Of a DNA stretch of 64,000 bases, positions 8,755-19,164 are shown one piece after another. The stretch lies in the NCBI RefSeq assembly GCF_003697785.1, contig NZ_QOKZ01000001.1, forward strand, positions 744,001 to 808,000, in the 5' to 3' direction. The stretch comes from Paracoccus alkanivorans. GTDB lineage: Bacteria > Pseudomonadota > Alphaproteobacteria > Rhodobacterales > Rhodobacteraceae. The stretch's first letter is position 1. Each line of letters starts with the position of its first letter. Under the pieces are notes generated by a model. It was given only the letters and a program-made list of their open reading frames with translations. It searched no databases and was not told the DNA's origin. Position numbers and translations under genes: made by a program.

Positions 8755-11408
8755 GCGGCACCTCCAATCAGTTTCTCGGCCTCTGCAAAGGCGCTGTCGG
8801 CGCTCTCCAGGCTGGGCGCCCCGCCTTGCGCGCGATCCGGACGGCCGCCGCCGCCCTTGCCGCCAAGCGCCTCTGTCGCCGCCCGCACCAGATCGACGGC
8901 GCTGATGCGCCCGGTCAGATCCGAGGTCACACCAGCCGCGACGGTGGCCTTGCCATCGGCCTCGGCCAATACCAGCACGGCACCGCTGCCAAGCTGCGCC
9001 TTCATCTCGTCGACCAGCGGGCCAAGCTCCTTGCCGGTCACGCCATCGACCTTGCGCCCGATGAACTTGATCCCGGCGATATCCTTTGCCTCGGCGGCAC
9101 CGCCACCGCCCATGGCAAGCTGACGCTTCAGTTGCGCCACCTCGTTGGCTAGCGCCTTGCGCTCATCGGCCAGCGCGCGCACCCGGTTCACCACATCCCC
9201 GGCCTGCGCCTTGATAATCCCGGCGATCTCGCCCAATTGACGGTCGGCACCGCGCAGGTGATCCATCGCCGCCTGCCCGGTCAGTGCCTCGATCCGCCGC
9301 ACCCCGGCGGCAGAGGCGCTGTCGGCCAGCAAGGCGAATGCGCCGATATCGCCGGTGCGCGCGACATGAGTTCCGCCGCAAAGCTCCAGCGAATAGGTCG
9401 CGCCGTCATGCCCCTTGCCGCTGCCCTCCAGCCGGCCCATCGAGACGACGCGCACCTCATCGCCATATTTCTCGCCGAACAGGGCCTGCGCGCCCAGGGC
9501 ACGGGCATCGTCCGGGGTCATGATCCGGGTCTCGACAGGGGAGTTCTGGCGAATGAAATCATTCACCTCCGCCTCGACCTTCGACATTTCCTCGGCCGTA
9601 ACGGCATGGTTATGGCTGAAATCGAAACGCAGCCGGTCGGGCGCGTTCAGACTACCCCTTTGCGCGACATGCTCGCCCAGGGTGCGCCGCAATGCCTCGT
9701 GCAGCAGATGGGTCGCCGAATGGTTCGCCCGGATGGTGGTCCGCCGATCGTGATCGACCGAAAGCTGGGCACCCTGCCCGCGCCGGATGGTGCCCATGGT
9801 CACCTCGGCCATATGCAGGAAAACGCCCGCGACCTTCTTGGTGTCCGTCACCCGCGCCGCGCCGGTATCGGTCTTGATCAGGCCGGTGTCACCCACCTGC
9901 CCGCCTGCCTCGGCATAAAAGGGCGACTGGTTCACGACGATCTGGACATTGGCACCCTGCCCGGCCTCGTCGGTCTCAGCACCATCGGCCACCAGCGACA
10001 GGATCTGCCCCTCGGCCTCTTCGGTGTCATAGCCAAGAAATTCCGTCGCACCGTGCTTTTCGGCCAGATCATACCAGATCGGGGCATCCTTGGTCTCGCC
10101 GCTGCCCGCCCATGCGGCGCGCGCCTTGGCCTTCTGTTCGGCCATGGCGCTGTCGAAACCATCCGTATCGACCGCCCGGCCCTTTTCGCGCAGCGCATCC
10201 TGCGTGAGATCCAGCGGAAAGCCATAGGTATCGTACAGCTTGAACGCCGCCTCGCCCGGCAGGTTCGCCCCCTCCGGCAGCTTGGCCAATTCGTCGTCCA
10301 AGAGGCGCAAGCCGCGATCCAGGGTCTGACGGAAGCGGGTCTCCTCGCTGCGCAGCGTCTCTTCGATCAGCGGCTGCGCCCGGCTCAACTCGGGGTAAGC
10401 GGTCCCCATCTGCTGCACCAGCGCGGGCACCAGCCGATACATCACCGGATCCTGCGCGCCCAGCATATGCGCATGCCGCATCGCCCGCCGCATGATCCGC
10501 CGCAGCACATAGCCCCGCCCCTCGTTGGAGGGCATCACCCCGTCGGCGATCAGGAAACTGGTCGAGCGCAGATGGTCGGCGATCACCCGATGATGCACCT
10601 TGCCCGGCCCGTCCGGCTCGCTGCCGGTAGCATGGGCGCTGGCATCGATCAGGCTGCGCATCAGGTCGGTGTCGTAATTGTCATGCTTGCCCTGCAAGAG
10701 CGCGCCGATCCGTTCCAGCCCCATGCCGGTATCGATCGACTGCATGTCCAGCGCCCGCATCGAGCCGTCCTCGAACTGCTCGTTCTGCATGAAGACGAGG
10801 TTCCAGATCTCGATGAAGCGATCGCCATCCTCCTCGGCGCTGCCCGGAGGGCCGCCCCAGATATGATCGCCATGGTCAAAGAAAATCTCGGTGCAAGGCC
10901 CGCAAGGACCGGTCGGCCCCATCTGCCAGAAATTGTCGCTGGTCGGAATGCGAATGATCCGGTCGTCACTGAGCCCGGCAACTTTCTTCCAGATATCAGC
11001 CGCCTCGTCATCGGTATGATAGACCGTCACCAGCAGCTTGTCCTTGGGAATCCCGAAATCGCGGGTCAACAGTTCCCAGGCATAGGGAATCGCCTGTTCC
11101 TTGAAATAGTCGCCGAAGCTGAAATTCCCCAGCATCTCGAAAAAGGTGTGATGTCGCGCGGTATAGCCGACATTGTCCAGGTCGTTATGCTTGCCCCCTG
11201 CCCGCACGCATTTCTGCGACGTGGTGGCGCGGCTGTAATCGCGTGTCTCGAGCCCGGTGAACAGGTTCTTGAACTGAACCATGCCCGAATTGGTGAACAT
11301 CAGCGTCGGGTCGTTGCGCGGCACCAGCGGGCTGCTTTCGACGACCTGATGGCCGTTTCTTTCGAAAAAGCTCAGGAAGGTGGATCGGATGTCATTCAGA
11401 CTGGGCAT
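8751..11408 (-). CDS. alaS: Alanyl-tRNA synthetase
   Basis: An 885-residue enzyme of normal length that charges tRNA(Ala) with alanine. The class II catalytic core starts [20 protein letters not shown], the editing domain has the zinc motif HSATHLLH (around 563-567) and CGGTH (around 676-680), and the C-Ala domain ends with a Gly-rich [15 protein letters not shown] segment typical of the family. The DUF1330 gene overlaps its stop codon. Upstream lies recA on the same strand, separated by about 230 bp containing strong hairpins, so the two are probably transcribed separately. Confidence 0.98.
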   Translation of the reverse strand: MPSLNDIRSTFLSFFERNGHQVVESSPLVPRNDPTLMFTNSGMVQFKNLFTGLETRDYSRATTSQKCVRAGGKHNDLDNVGYTARHHTFFEMLGNFSFGDYFKEQAIPYAWELLTRDFGIPKDKLLVTVYHTDDEAADIWKKVAGLSDDRIIRIPTSDNFWQMGPTGPCGPCTEIFFDHGDHIWGGPPGSAEEDGDRFIEIWNLVFMQNEQFEDGSMRALDMQSIDTGMGLERIGALLQGKHDNYDTDLMRSLIDASAHATGSEPDGPGKVHHRVIADHLRSTSFLIADGVMPSNEGRGYVLRRIMRRAMRHAHMLGAQDPVMYRLVPALVQQMGTAYPELSRAQPLIEETLRSEETRFRQTLDRGLRLLDDELAKLPEGANLPGEAAFKLYDTYGFPLDLTQDALREKGRAVDTDGFDSAMAEQKAKARAAWAGSGETKDAPIWYDLAEKHGATEFLGYDTEEAEGQILSLVADGAETDEAGQGANVQIVVNQSPFYAEAGGQVGDTGLIKTDTGAARVTDTKKVAGVFLHMAEVTMGTIRRGQGAQLSVDHDRRTTIRANHSATHLLHEALRRTLGEHVAQRGSLNAPDRLRFDFSHNHAVTAEEMSKVEAEVNDFIRQNSPVETRIMTPDDARALGAQALFGEKYGDEVRVVSMGRLEGSGKGHDGATYSLELCGGTHVARTGDIGAFALLADSASAAGVRRIEALTGQAAMDHLRGADRQLGEIAGIIKAQAGDVVNRVRALADERKALANEVAQLKRQLAMGGGGAAEAKDIAGIKFIGRKVDGVTGKELGPLVDEMKAQLGSGAVLVLAEADGKATVAAGVTSDLTGRISAVDLVRAATEALGGKGGGGRPDRAQGGAPSLESADSAFAEAEKLIGGAA

Positions 11409-11535
11409 ATGGGGCCTTCTCGCAAAACATTCGCTTCCGGCCTTGGCCGGGCTGGCCTACGGTCTAGCCCCAGCCAATGCGGCTGTCCAGCAATCCCGGC
11501 AACCCGCCTTCTTCTTCATCCCAATATCCTGGGGA

Positions 11536-11560
11536 GTCCGGCGCATCTCTCGCGCCGGAC
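11536..11560. terminator. 9-bp perfect hairpin in the alaS-recA gap
   Basis: GTCCGGCGC (11536-11544) and GCGCCGGAC (11552-11560) form a perfect 9-bp stem with a 7-nt loop. It is followed at once by a second small palindrome, GGGGCAAAGCCCC (11561-11573). Together with the next hairpin this makes three stem-loops in 75 bp between recA and alaS. Confidence 0.5.
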
Positions 11561-11589
11561 GGGGCAAAGCCCCCTGATCAAGAACAGCG

Positions 11590-11610
11590 CGCGGGGGCAA
11601 AGCCCCCGCG
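11590..11610 (-). terminator. Strong hairpin likely terminating recA
   Basis: CGCGGGGGC, an AAA loop, and GCCCCCGCG form a perfect 9-bp GC stem 30 bp past the recA stop. On the minus strand the sequence after the stem contains TTCTTG but no long U-run. GGGGGC-AAA-GCCCCC palindromes of this kind recur after genes in this lineage and are best read as terminators or mRNA 3'-end stabilisers. Confidence 0.55.
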
Positions 11611-11641
11611 TTCCGTTGAACCCTTCACGGGTAGGGCAAGT

Positions 11642-12715
11642 TCAGTCCTCGCCCAGGATCTCGTCGTCTCCGGCCCCTCCGGTGCCGAAATCCAGCCCGT
11701 GGCTTGCCCGGATCTTGTCCTCGATCGCGAGCGCCGCAGCCGGGTTGTCGCGCAGATATTGCTTGGCATTCTCACGCCCCTGCCCGATCCGCTCGTCGCC
11801 ATAGGAATACCAGGCCCCCGATTTCTCGACTACGCCGGCCTTCACGCCCAGGTCGATCAACTCGCCGACCTTGCTGATTCCCTCGCCATACATGATGTCG
11901 AACTCGACCTGCCGGAAGGGCGGCGCGACCTTGTTCTTGACCACTTTCACCCGTGTGGTGTTGCCGGTCACCTCGTCACGGTCCTTGACCGAACCGGTGC
12001 GGCGGATATCCAAACGCACCGAGGCATAGAATTTCAGCGCGTTTCCGCCCGAGGTCGTCTCGGGATTGCCGAACATCACGCCGATCTTCATCCGGATCTG
12101 GTTGATGAAGATCACCATGCAGTTCGACCGGCCGATGCTGGCCGTCAGCTTGCGCATCGCCTGGCTCATCAGGCGGGCCTGCGCGCCGACCTGATGGTCG
12201 CCCATATCCCCCTCGATCTCGGCCTTCGGGGTCAAGGCGGCGACCGAATCGACCACCACCATGCTGACCGCGCCGGATCGCACCAGCGTATCCACGATTT
12301 CCAGCGCCTGTTCGCCCGTATCAGGCTGCGAGATCAGCAGCTCGTCCAGGTTGACGCCCAGCTTGCGGGCATATTGCGGGTCCAGCGCATGCTCGGCATC
12401 GACAAAGGCGCAAACACCGCCCTTTTTCTGCTCTTCCGCGACTGCATGCAGGGTCAGCGTCGTCTTGCCACTGCTTTCGGGGCCATAGATCTCGATGATG
12501 CGGCCTTTGGGCAAGCCGCCGATCCCCAGGGCGATGTCCAGCCCGAGAGAGCCGGTCGAAGTCGCCTCGATCTCGGCCACCGGATTGTCGGCGCCCAGTT
12601 TCATGATCGAGCCCTTGCCGAATTGCCGCTCTATCTGCGCCAGCGCGCTGTCCAGCGCCTTTTGCTTATCCGCGCTGCGTTTGTCGTTCATGTCCAAGAT
12701 GCTCGCCGTTGCCAT
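11642..12715 (-). CDS. recA: Recombinase RecA
   Basis: A 357-residue RecA with Walker A GPESSGKT (78-85), Walker B region [20 protein letters not shown], the L2-loop segment [19 protein letters not shown], and the usual acidic C-terminus ([11 protein letters not shown]). It catalyses ATP-dependent strand exchange and stimulates LexA self-cleavage. The start is ATG 12715 with AAGGACAGGAC upstream; an in-frame extension to 12754 lacks conservation. An alphaproteobacterial LexA box lies about 60 bp upstream, so SOS induction is expected. Confidence 0.98.
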   Translation of the reverse strand: MATASILDMNDKRSADKQKALDSALAQIERQFGKGSIMKLGADNPVAEIEATSTGSLGLDIALGIGGLPKGRIIEIYGPESSGKTTLTLHAVAEEQKKGGVCAFVDAEHALDPQYARKLGVNLDELLISQPDTGEQALEIVDTLVRSGAVSMVVVDSVAALTPKAEIEGDMGDHQVGAQARLMSQAMRKLTASIGRSNCMVIFINQIRMKIGVMFGNPETTSGGNALKFYASVRLDIRRTGSVKDRDEVTGNTTRVKVVKNKVAPPFRQVEFDIMYGEGISKVGELIDLGVKAGVVEKSGAWYSYGDERIGQGRENAKQYLRDNPAAALAIEDKIRASHGLDFGTGGAGDDEILGED

Positions 12716-12773
12716 ATGTCCTGTCCTTATTTCACAGCCCCGCAAGCGGGGCAATCTGCCCGAGCGAAGAGAT

Positions 12774-12788
12774 GTTCACTTCTTGTTC
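12774..12788 (-). promoter_or_regulatory. LexA (SOS) box upstream of recA
   Basis: The plus strand reads GTTC-ACTTCTT-GTTC, an exact match to the direct-repeat GTTC-N7-GTTC LexA site of alphaproteobacteria; it reads GAAC-N7-GAAC in the recA direction. A candidate minus-strand promoter, TTGAAA (12824-12819), 17 bp, CATTCA (12801-12796), would place transcription start at the edge of the box, so bound LexA would block recA. The sulfotransferase gene on the other strand starts about 170 bp away. Confidence 0.8.
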
Positions 12789-12957
12789 CTGTCCTTGAAT
12801 GCGTTAAAATCAGCCATTTTTCAAGTCCTAACTCTCGCTTGCGGACGATTCGTCCACAGATCCTGGCACGAAATTTCCAAGAATATGTTTACATCCCGCC
12901 TTCCGCTGGATATCCCGGCGCGCGCCACCCCTCGGAAGGCCGTAGAAAGGTGTGACA

Positions 12958-13545
12958 ATGCTGATTTTCTGGGATCAGAGACTGGTTTTTCTCGCCACCC
13001 CAAAAGCAGGTTCGACCGCAATCGCCATGGCGCTGGAATCGCTTGCGACAACGTCGATACAGCGCCCGGCCCTGATGAAGCATACCGATATCGCCACGTT
13101 TCACCGCCATGTCGGGCCATGGCTGAGGGCACAGGCCGGAGAGAGCTTCACCACGATCGCCCTGATGCGCGAGCCGGTGGAGTGGCTGCGCAGCTGGTAC
13201 CGTTTCCGGCTGCGCGACGATATGGACGATCCGCTGCACCACATGGACGGCGTCAGCTTCGCAAGTTTTGCCGGCGCCTACGCCGCGAAAGGGGGGCAGG
13301 AATCCCTGGGTATCGGGAATCAGGCAGAGTTCCTGAGGCGTGACGGGCATATCGTCGACCGCATCTTTCGCTACGAAAACATCGGCAGCTTCGTTGAATT
13401 TCTGGAAGACCGGCTGGATTGCGCGGTCGAACTGCCGCGCGCCAACGTGCCCCCCGCTGTCGATGTCGAACTGTCGGCCGAACAGGAACAGGAGCTCCGC
13501 GTGGCGATGCAGGCCGATCTGGACCTTTATGCGACACTCGACTGA
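12958..13545 (+). CDS. P-loop sulfotransferase-family protein
   Basis: A 195-residue protein. LVFLATPKAGSTAIAMAL is the 5'-phosphosulfate-binding P-loop (PKxGST) of PAPS-dependent sulfotransferases, and IALMREPVEWLRSWYRFRLR is the 3'-phosphate-binding R-P...S motif. It would transfer sulfate from PAPS to an unknown acceptor, perhaps a surface glycan. The start at ATG 12958 is preferred over GTG 12952 because AAAGG sits seven bases upstream. It is shorter than many sulfotransferases but typical of small Rhodobacterales members. It is convergent with cckA and diverges from recA. Confidence 0.85.
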   Translation: MLIFWDQRLVFLATPKAGSTAIAMALESLATTSIQRPALMKHTDIATFHRHVGPWLRAQAGESFTTIALMREPVEWLRSWYRFRLRDDMDDPLHHMDGVSFASFAGAYAAKGGQESLGIGNQAEFLRRDGHIVDRIFRYENIGSFVEFLEDRLDCAVELPRANVPPAVDVELSAEQEQELRVAMQADLDLYATLD

Positions 13546-13570
13546 AACAGCCCGGACGACCCCGTTCCGG

Positions 13571-15691
13571 TCATGAGGAGGCCGGTTCCGTCTCTGCCGC
13601 ACTTACCTGATCCTGAACGGTCTGGGCCAGTTCGACCAGCGTGAAGGGCTTGGCCAGAAACACCGCATTCGGCACCGGCTCCTGCCCTTCGGCAAAGACG
13701 TCCTCGGAATAGCCCGACATGAACACCACCTTGGTCACCGGTCGGTCCCTCAACGCGGCGCGGACCCATGCGGGACCGTTCATCCCTGGCATCACCACAT
13801 CGGTAACAAAAACATCGATCTGCAAACTGCCGTCACGCAGCAGCGCCAGTGCGGCCTCGGCTCCGTCCGCCTCATGCACCTCATAGCCTTTCAGGCGCAG
13901 GGCACGGGCAGCAACGGCGCGCACGGATGCCTCGTCCTCGACCAGCAGCACGGTCGCAGGACGGTTCACGATGACCGACATGGCCCCCGTTTCCTGCTCC
14001 GTTTTCCGGGGATGGTCGACCGTCACACCGGGTTGCGCGGGCAAATAGACCGAAAAGCGGGTCCCCTCTCCCAACTCGCTGTCGCAAAAGATGTAACCGC
14101 CGCTCTGCTTGACGATCCCGTAGACGGTCGACAGCCCCAGCCCGGTGCCCTCACCCACAGTCTTGGTGGTGAAGAACGGCTCGAAGATCTTGTCCAGATG
14201 CTCCGGCGCGATCCCGTGGCCGGTATCATGAACACTGACGCAGACATAATCACCCCCGGGCAGCATGATCCCGTCACGCATTACCGGAGCCTCCAGCGAG
14301 ACATTCTCGGTCTGCAACCCGATATCGCCGCCATCGGGCATGGCATCGCGGGCATTGACCACCAGGTTCATGATGACCTGTTCAAGCAGGCGGCGATCGG
14401 CACGGATCGCCATCAATGCCGGGTCGTGGCTGATCTGCAGCGCCACCTGCCCCCCCACCAGACGATTAAGCAGATGCGCCAGATCGGCCAGGATATCACG
14501 CAGATCCAGCCGTTCCAGCTTCAGCGTCTGCTTGCGCGAGAACGACAGGAGCTGCCCGACCAACGCTGCGGCTCGATTGGCATTCTGGCTGATCTGATCC
14601 AGATCGGCATAGTCCGGATCGGATTTGTCATGACGTAGCATCAGCAGATCACAATGCCCGCTGATCGCTGTAAGCAAATTATTGAAATCATGAGCGATTC
14701 CTCCGGCCAACTGTCCGATCGCCTGCATTTTCTGGCTTTGCACGAATTGCGCCTCGAGCGTTTTCATTTCGCTGGCATCAGTCAGCACCGCCAGCAGCCC
14801 CGGTAATCCGGAAGTGGCCGGCGACAGCGACATTTTAAAATACCGCTCGGTCCCCTCGCCCGCTCTGCCGGCCCCGCAGCGCAGGCGCAGCATTTCGGTC
14901 CGCGTCTCGCCGAACCCGCCTGTAAAGACATCGCCAAGCCAGTCACCAATAGGCCGCCCCGGCCCCTCCAGCAAGCTGCCGAGATGAACCGGTGACTGGG
15001 GCTTTTCGGGCAAGCGGCCCATGAACGCCCGCCGGGCGGCGGCATTGGCGCGTCGAATATGGCCATCCGGTGTCAGTTGCAGCAACGCGACAGGAAGCGC
15101 CTCAAACATGTCATCGCGCCCCTGATCGCCCGGATCGGCCATCATATCGGCAAGATCATTCGCCCCATTGGTCCGGTCACAGGACCATATCCGCAGCACC
15201 GAGTCCGGCAACTGGCGGACCGTCAGGGAAGCACCTTCATCCAATTCGATCTCGGCACTGCCCGCTTCGGCCATACGAATGGCCAGATCAGCCAGAACCC
15301 CCGCCGGATCGGCTTTGGCATGCGCGATCATGGCACTGATATCCTGCCCCGTGATGTCCCCGAATGCCGTGATCGACGCGACATTCTGCAAAAGCACCAG
15401 CCCCTCATGGTCGCTGATCCAGACAGGATCTGCCGCGGTCTCGACCTCTGCCCGAATCGCGGTCAGCGCCCGGCGCCGGGAAAGACCGCGCGACAAATGC
15501 GACACGGTGATCGCACCGCCAAGCCAGTGCCAGCAGACCGCAATCGTGGAAAGCACCGCCACTACCGCTCCGATTCCATGGCCCGGCAAAACCAGCAGCA
15601 ACAGCAACTGAACAAGTCCGGGCAGCAGTAAAAAGGGCACCAGCCACAACGCATTACGGGGAATGCCAAGGCGTTCATCCAGATGGGCCAT
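13571..15691 (-). CDS. cckA: CckA-type hybrid histidine kinase
   Basis: A 706-residue hybrid kinase. Two TM segments (about 15-65) are followed by PAS-like regions, then the HisKA H-box [19 protein letters not shown] (His about 334), N-box [16 protein letters not shown]-boxes DTGHGI and [20 protein letters not shown], and a C-terminal receiver with phospho-acceptor Asp about 631 in [12 protein letters not shown]. This [10 protein letters not shown] context and architecture match CckA, which phosphorylates ChpT and through it CtrA. The start is ATG 15691 (MAHLDERLG); a longer frame to 15817 encodes a Cys/Arg-rich, non-conserved extension. In Rhodobacter, CckA-ChpT-CtrA controls motility and gene-transfer-agent release. 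Confidence 0.93.
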   Translation of the reverse strand: MAHLDERLGIPRNALWLVPFLLLPGLVQLLLLLVLPGHGIGAVVAVLSTIAVCWHWLGGAITVSHLSRGLSRRRALTAIRAEVETAADPVWISDHEGLVLLQNVASITAFGDITGQDISAMIAHAKADPAGVLADLAIRMAEAGSAEIELDEGASLTVRQLPDSVLRIWSCDRTNGANDLADMMADPGDQGRDDMFEALPVALLQLTPDGHIRRANAAARRAFMGRLPEKPQSPVHLGSLLEGPGRPIGDWLGDVFTGGFGETRTEMLRLRCGAGRAGEGTERYFKMSLSPATSGLPGLLAVLTDASEMKTLEAQFVQSQKMQAIGQLAGGIAHDFNNLLTAISGHCDLLMLRHDKSDPDYADLDQISQNANRAAALVGQLLSFSRKQTLKLERLDLRDILADLAHLLNRLVGGQVALQISHDPALMAIRADRRLLEQVIMNLVVNARDAMPDGGDIGLQTENVSLEAPVMRDGIMLPGGDYVCVSVHDTGHGIAPEHLDKIFEPFFTTKTVGEGTGLGLSTVYGIVKQSGGYIFCDSELGEGTRFSVYLPAQPGVTVDHPRKTEQETGAMSVIVNRPATVLLVEDEASVRAVAARALRLKGYEVHEADGAEAALALLRDGSLQIDVFVTDVVMPGMNGPAWVRAALRDRPVTKVVFMSGYSEDVFAEGQEPVPNAVFLAKPFTLVELAQTVQDQVSAAETEPASS

Positions 15692-15782
15692 CCGGTCACA
15701 CTTTCGAAAAGACAGACAGTTCCGGCATAGCAACCGAATCGTTAAAATTCTATTAATTGAAGGGAATGGAAATACACAACCC

Positions 15783-16925
15783 CTAGTTGCGCCGCAACAG
15801 CGCCATGAAAAAGCCATCGCTCGCAGTCAGGGGGGTCCAGCGCTTTCGGAAAACTTCGGAAAAACGCGAATCGCGATCCAAGAACGCCCCAATCGCATCC
15901 CCGTTCTCAGGCTCCAGCAGCGAACAGGTCATATAGGCCAGATGTCCGCCAGAATCGACGTGACGAGATGTAATATCGAGTATATGCGCCTGCGTTTCAA
16001 GCAACCGGTCAAGCATGGCCCGCGACAGGCGCCACTTCGCGTCCGGTATCCGCCGCCAGGTGCCGGAACCAGAGCAAGGAACATCCGCGACCACAAGATC
16101 GAATACACCCCGAGGTTGTGAAACCTGTTCTATGCGCGCGCCGGCCCGCGCCGCCCGGACTGGCAGATCACCCATCCGCGCGGGCTCCGCATCATGGGCA
16201 AAAAGCTGCAACCCGGGCTGGCGGCCAGCCAGCGCCAATGATTTGCCCCCGCCCCCCGCGCAGTAATCCAGCACCCGGTCACCTTCATGCAATGGCAGCG
16301 CCGCGCAGGCCAGTTGCGGCGACAGGTCCTGAAGCTCTACCAATCCTTCCCGATAGGCGCGGCTGCTATTGATGCGCCGCTCTGCCCCGGTAACGCGCAA
16401 GGCTTCGGGCAGGGCGGGCGATGCTTCCGCATCGATACCGTCCCGGGCGAGCATGGCAAGCGCATCGGCGGCAGTTCCGCGCAGCGGATTGACCCGCAGC
16501 CAGACCGGCGCACGCGCGCCCATCGCCGCCGCAACCGCATCGGCATCCGGACCGAGGGACTGACGCCATAACGGCAAGAGCCAGTCGGGCAAGTCCTCTG
16601 CATTGCCACCCCCGGCCACCCGTTCCTCGGCGGTCAACGGTTGAGGCGCATAGGTCGCACCGGTAAAGAACGCGTCGGGATCCTGCCCGGTCTCGCGGCA
16701 AAGCCCGATCATCAACCCGCGCCCGGACAGGCCGCCGCCAAGAGCCGCCAGACTGTTGCGTCGCCGCAGCGCCTCATAGACCAGATCGCGGATTGCCGCC
16801 CGATCTCCCGAACCCGCATACCGGCTGGCACGCGACCAGCGCAGCAGGGCCTGTTCGGCCGGACGCCCTGCAAGCACCTGGTCCAGCAGCCCGATGGCTG
16901 CGTTGATCCGCGCGGCGGGCGTCAT
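15783..16925 (-). CDS. RsmB/NOP-family RNA (cytosine-5)-methyltransferase
   Basis: A 380-residue protein with an N-terminal NusB-like helical region (TPAARINAAIGLLDQVLAG) and a C-terminal Rossmann methyltransferase. VLDYCAGGGGKSLALA binds S-adenosylmethionine, ADVPCSGSGTWRR is motif IV, and YMTCSLLEPEN is motif VI with the catalytic cysteine. It should methylate a cytosine in rRNA or tRNA, by analogy with RsmB at C967 of 16S rRNA; the exact target cannot be told. It lies 91 bp upstream of cckA on the same strand. Confidence 0.9.
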   Translation of the reverse strand: MTPAARINAAIGLLDQVLAGRPAEQALLRWSRASRYAGSGDRAAIRDLVYEALRRRNSLAALGGGLSGRGLMIGLCRETGQDPDAFFTGATYAPQPLTAEERVAGGGNAEDLPDWLLPLWRQSLGPDADAVAAAMGARAPVWLRVNPLRGTAADALAMLARDGIDAEASPALPEALRVTGAERRINSSRAYREGLVELQDLSPQLACAALPLHEGDRVLDYCAGGGGKSLALAGRQPGLQLFAHDAEPARMGDLPVRAARAGARIEQVSQPRGVFDLVVADVPCSGSGTWRRIPDAKWRLSRAMLDRLLETQAHILDITSRHVDSGGHLAYMTCSLLEPENGDAIGAFLDRDSRFSEVFRKRWTPLTASDGFFMALLRRN

Positions 16926-17053
16926 CGCGCCGAAGGGCCAAACGCCCCCCTCACTCGGGTATCGAGGAAAGATATTTCCGGCGGAACAGTTTCATATGGG
17001 GATCGCATGGGCACGAACTTAAAGCATTCTCACGAAATGTGGATACGGGTTCT

Positions 17054-18475
17054 TCAACCGAACCGGGCGATCCAGCCTTCGATCAGGTCATGCTGCAGCC
17101 GCTTCGCCCGCTGTGTCCAGGTAATCACGCCCGCCGGCAAATCCTGCCCCTGTGTCGCCGCATGGCGCGAACCATCCTCGCACAGCGTCGCAAAGACCAG
17201 TCGCCGCCCAGAAGGCGCAACGGCGTAGCCGGCCAGATTCGAGACGAAATTCAGTGTTCCGGTCTTGGCAAAGACCGCGGCACTCCCGGCCACATCATCG
17301 CCAAGGGCATCGGCCAGCGGATCTTGCTTGAGCAGGTCGGGCAACCCGGCCTCCAGCCCCGGCCCGGCAAGCAGCCGCACCATCGCCGACGCCGTCACCC
17401 GGCTGTCGGCCGACAATCCCGAATGATCGACAAGCCTGAAGCCCTCGGTCAGACCCTGTGCGGCACCCCATTCCTGCATGGCCGCAGCCGATGCAGCCAG
17501 ATCCGGTGCACCACTGGCATGCAGACCGATAGCTTCCGCGGTAAGGTTGGTAGAATAATACAGCATGTCTTCGGCAATCTTGCTCAGCGGCGGGCTGTCG
17601 TGACTGACGAGTTCCTCGGCCACGGGAAGCTTGTCGATCACCTCGGGCGCGGGCAGGACCAGTCCTCTGGCCCGGCACAGGGTCTGGAACACGTCACCGG
17701 CGTAAAGCTCGGGCTGGCGGACCGGCAACCAGCGGCTGCCCGCCCGGCCCATCGCGCTGCGCGAAACCGTCCAGACCTCGCGCCCCTCTTCGAAGCGATA
17801 ACCAAACAGGTCCTGCTGTGCAGCGGGATATGCGGTGATCGTGTAGGCACGCGGCGAGTTCCTGGCCGCGCGCGCCTCCAGCGAGAGCTGATAACCGTCC
17901 CCCCCGCGCCGCCAGCCCAGATGCACCCTGTTGAAGTTCAGGATCATGCCCGACAGTGCCGGGTTGTAAGCCAGATGATCGGCCTGCGGCGGCGCGATTT
18001 CCGCGATACGCGGCAATGCGCCACCCCATACGGCAAAGCGCTTGGGCGACGTCTGCCCGGTTTTCACCAGTTCTTCCGCCAGCCCCGCCAGATCGTCGCT
18101 GGACAGCACCGGGTCCCCGGCGCCTGCCAGCACCAGCATGTCACCCGCCCGCAGAACCCGCGTCCGGAACCGGTGCGACGGACCTAGCCGATCCAAGGCG
18201 TAAAGTGCGGTGGCGATCTTGAGGGTGCTGGCCGGGGCCAGAGGCGCCGAACCCTCCCCGTCTTCCAGCATCCTTCCCGCCACGGGATCGAACAGCGCAT
18301 AACAGACTCGCCCGGACAGCTCTGCGCGCGCGATCAGCGCCGCGCTTCCCGGCACCGGCTTGGCTGGCGGTCGCTGCGCAAGCCCCGGCATCAGGCCTTG
18401 CCCGGCCGCATTCCGCGCCGTCAGCCCTGCGGCGATCGCACCGCCCAGAACCGATCGTCTGGAAAACAGGCTCAA
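17054..18475 (-). CDS. dacB: D-alanyl-D-alanine carboxypeptidase/endopeptidase (PBP4 class)
   Basis: A 473-residue peptidase S13/PBP4 enzyme. It carries the three penicillin-binding motifs: SxxK as STLK (83-86), SxN as YSTN (about 305) and KTG as KTGTLN (about 401). The N-terminus [17 protein letters not shown] looks like a Tat-type (twin Arg) signal, so it acts in the periplasm, trimming or cleaving peptidoglycan cross-links. It overlaps nadD by 4 bp (ATGA at 18472-18475) and is coupled to it. The odd pairing with NAD synthesis is conserved chromosome context rather than shared function. Confidence 0.95.
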   Translation of the reverse strand: MSLFSRRSVLGGAIAAGLTARNAAGQGLMPGLAQRPPAKPVPGSAALIARAELSGRVCYALFDPVAGRMLEDGEGSAPLAPASTLKIATALYALDRLGPSHRFRTRVLRAGDMLVLAGAGDPVLSSDDLAGLAEELVKTGQTSPKRFAVWGGALPRIAEIAPPQADHLAYNPALSGMILNFNRVHLGWRRGGDGYQLSLEARAARNSPRAYTITAYPAAQQDLFGYRFEEGREVWTVSRSAMGRAGSRWLPVRQPELYAGDVFQTLCRARGLVLPAPEVIDKLPVAEELVSHDSPPLSKIAEDMLYYSTNLTAEAIGLHASGAPDLAASAAAMQEWGAAQGLTEGFRLVDHSGLSADSRVTASAMVRLLAGPGLEAGLPDLLKQDPLADALGDDVAGSAAVFAKTGTLNFVSNLAGYAVAPSGRRLVFATLCEDGSRHAATQGQDLPAGVITWTQRAKRLQHDLIEGWIARFG

Positions 18476-19095
18476 TTCCTTGTTCCTTCTTTACCGGCCC
18501 GCCCAGCATGTCCCCGCCGGATCATCGTCGAGGAAAGGGGCGACATCGGCAGATTGAGCAGCACCCATGCAGGTGGTTCCATCATCGGCAACAGGCGCGC
18601 ATAAGCTTCGGGCAACCGCCCCCCACGCATGATCTGTGCCGCCCGGGAGTGCCGTGCCGCCAGACGAGAGCCCGGCCGCGCCAATACACCGATGGGAACC
18701 CGTGCCGCAATCTCTTGCCAGCGATCCCATTGATCGAACTGCACCAGGTTATCCGACCCCATCAGCCAGACGAACCGCACGCCGGGGCAGTTTCGCTGAA
18801 GCCCTGCCACGGTGTCGGCGGTCATCTGCGTGCCCAGTTGCGCCTCGATATCGGTGATATCGACCCGCGGATCAAGCATCACGCGCCGGGCCGCCGCGAT
18901 ACGTTCAGCCATCGGGGCGGGACCATGGGCCTTCAGCGGATTTCCCGGACTGATCAGCCACCAGACCCGATCAAGCCCCAGCCTGCGCAGGGCGAACTCG
19001 GTAATATGCACATGTCCGTCATGGGCGGGATCAAAGGATCCGCCCAAAAGGCCGATGCGCATCCCCGGCCATACAAGGGGCGTTTTTACCTTCAT
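18472..19095 (-). CDS. nadD: Nicotinate-nucleotide adenylyltransferase
   Basis: A 207-residue nucleotidyltransferase that converts NaMN and ATP to deamido-NAD. The signature [20 protein letters not shown] includes the HxGH-type active site (HDGH), and the C-terminal SSTMIRRG is the ISSTxIR motif. The start at 19095 gives a short leader [11 protein letters not shown] before MRIGLLGGS; the internal ATG 11 codons later is also possible. It is first in a two-gene unit with dacB. Confidence 0.95.
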   Translation of the reverse strand: MKVKTPLVWPGMRIGLLGGSFDPAHDGHVHITEFALRRLGLDRVWWLISPGNPLKAHGPAPMAERIAAARRVMLDPRVDITDIEAQLGTQMTADTVAGLQRNCPGVRFVWLMGSDNLVQFDQWDRWQEIAARVPIGVLARPGSRLAARHSRAAQIMRGGRLPEAYARLLPMMEPPAWVLLNLPMSPLSSTMIRRGHAGRAGKEGTRN

Positions 19096-19164
19096 CGGGC
19101 CGATTTAGCCTATCGGCAAAGCCATGCCAACGCAGGATCGAATTTTACGGCCTTCAGCACTGCC

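Noticed and set aside
9237..11804. An 855-codon plus-strand open frame opposite alaS
   Set aside because: It lies fully antisense to a clear AlaS, is rich in Arg/His/Gln/Pro, lacks motifs, and is expected in high-GC DNA.
12776..12817. A 13-codon minus-strand frame (MADFNAFKDRNKK) with AGGA upstream, just before recA, as a possible leader peptide
   Set aside because: The likely recA promoter (TTGAAA 12824-12819, CATTCA 12801-12796) starts transcription at about 12789, after most of the frame, and its stop overlaps the LexA box. It would not be transcribed with recA.
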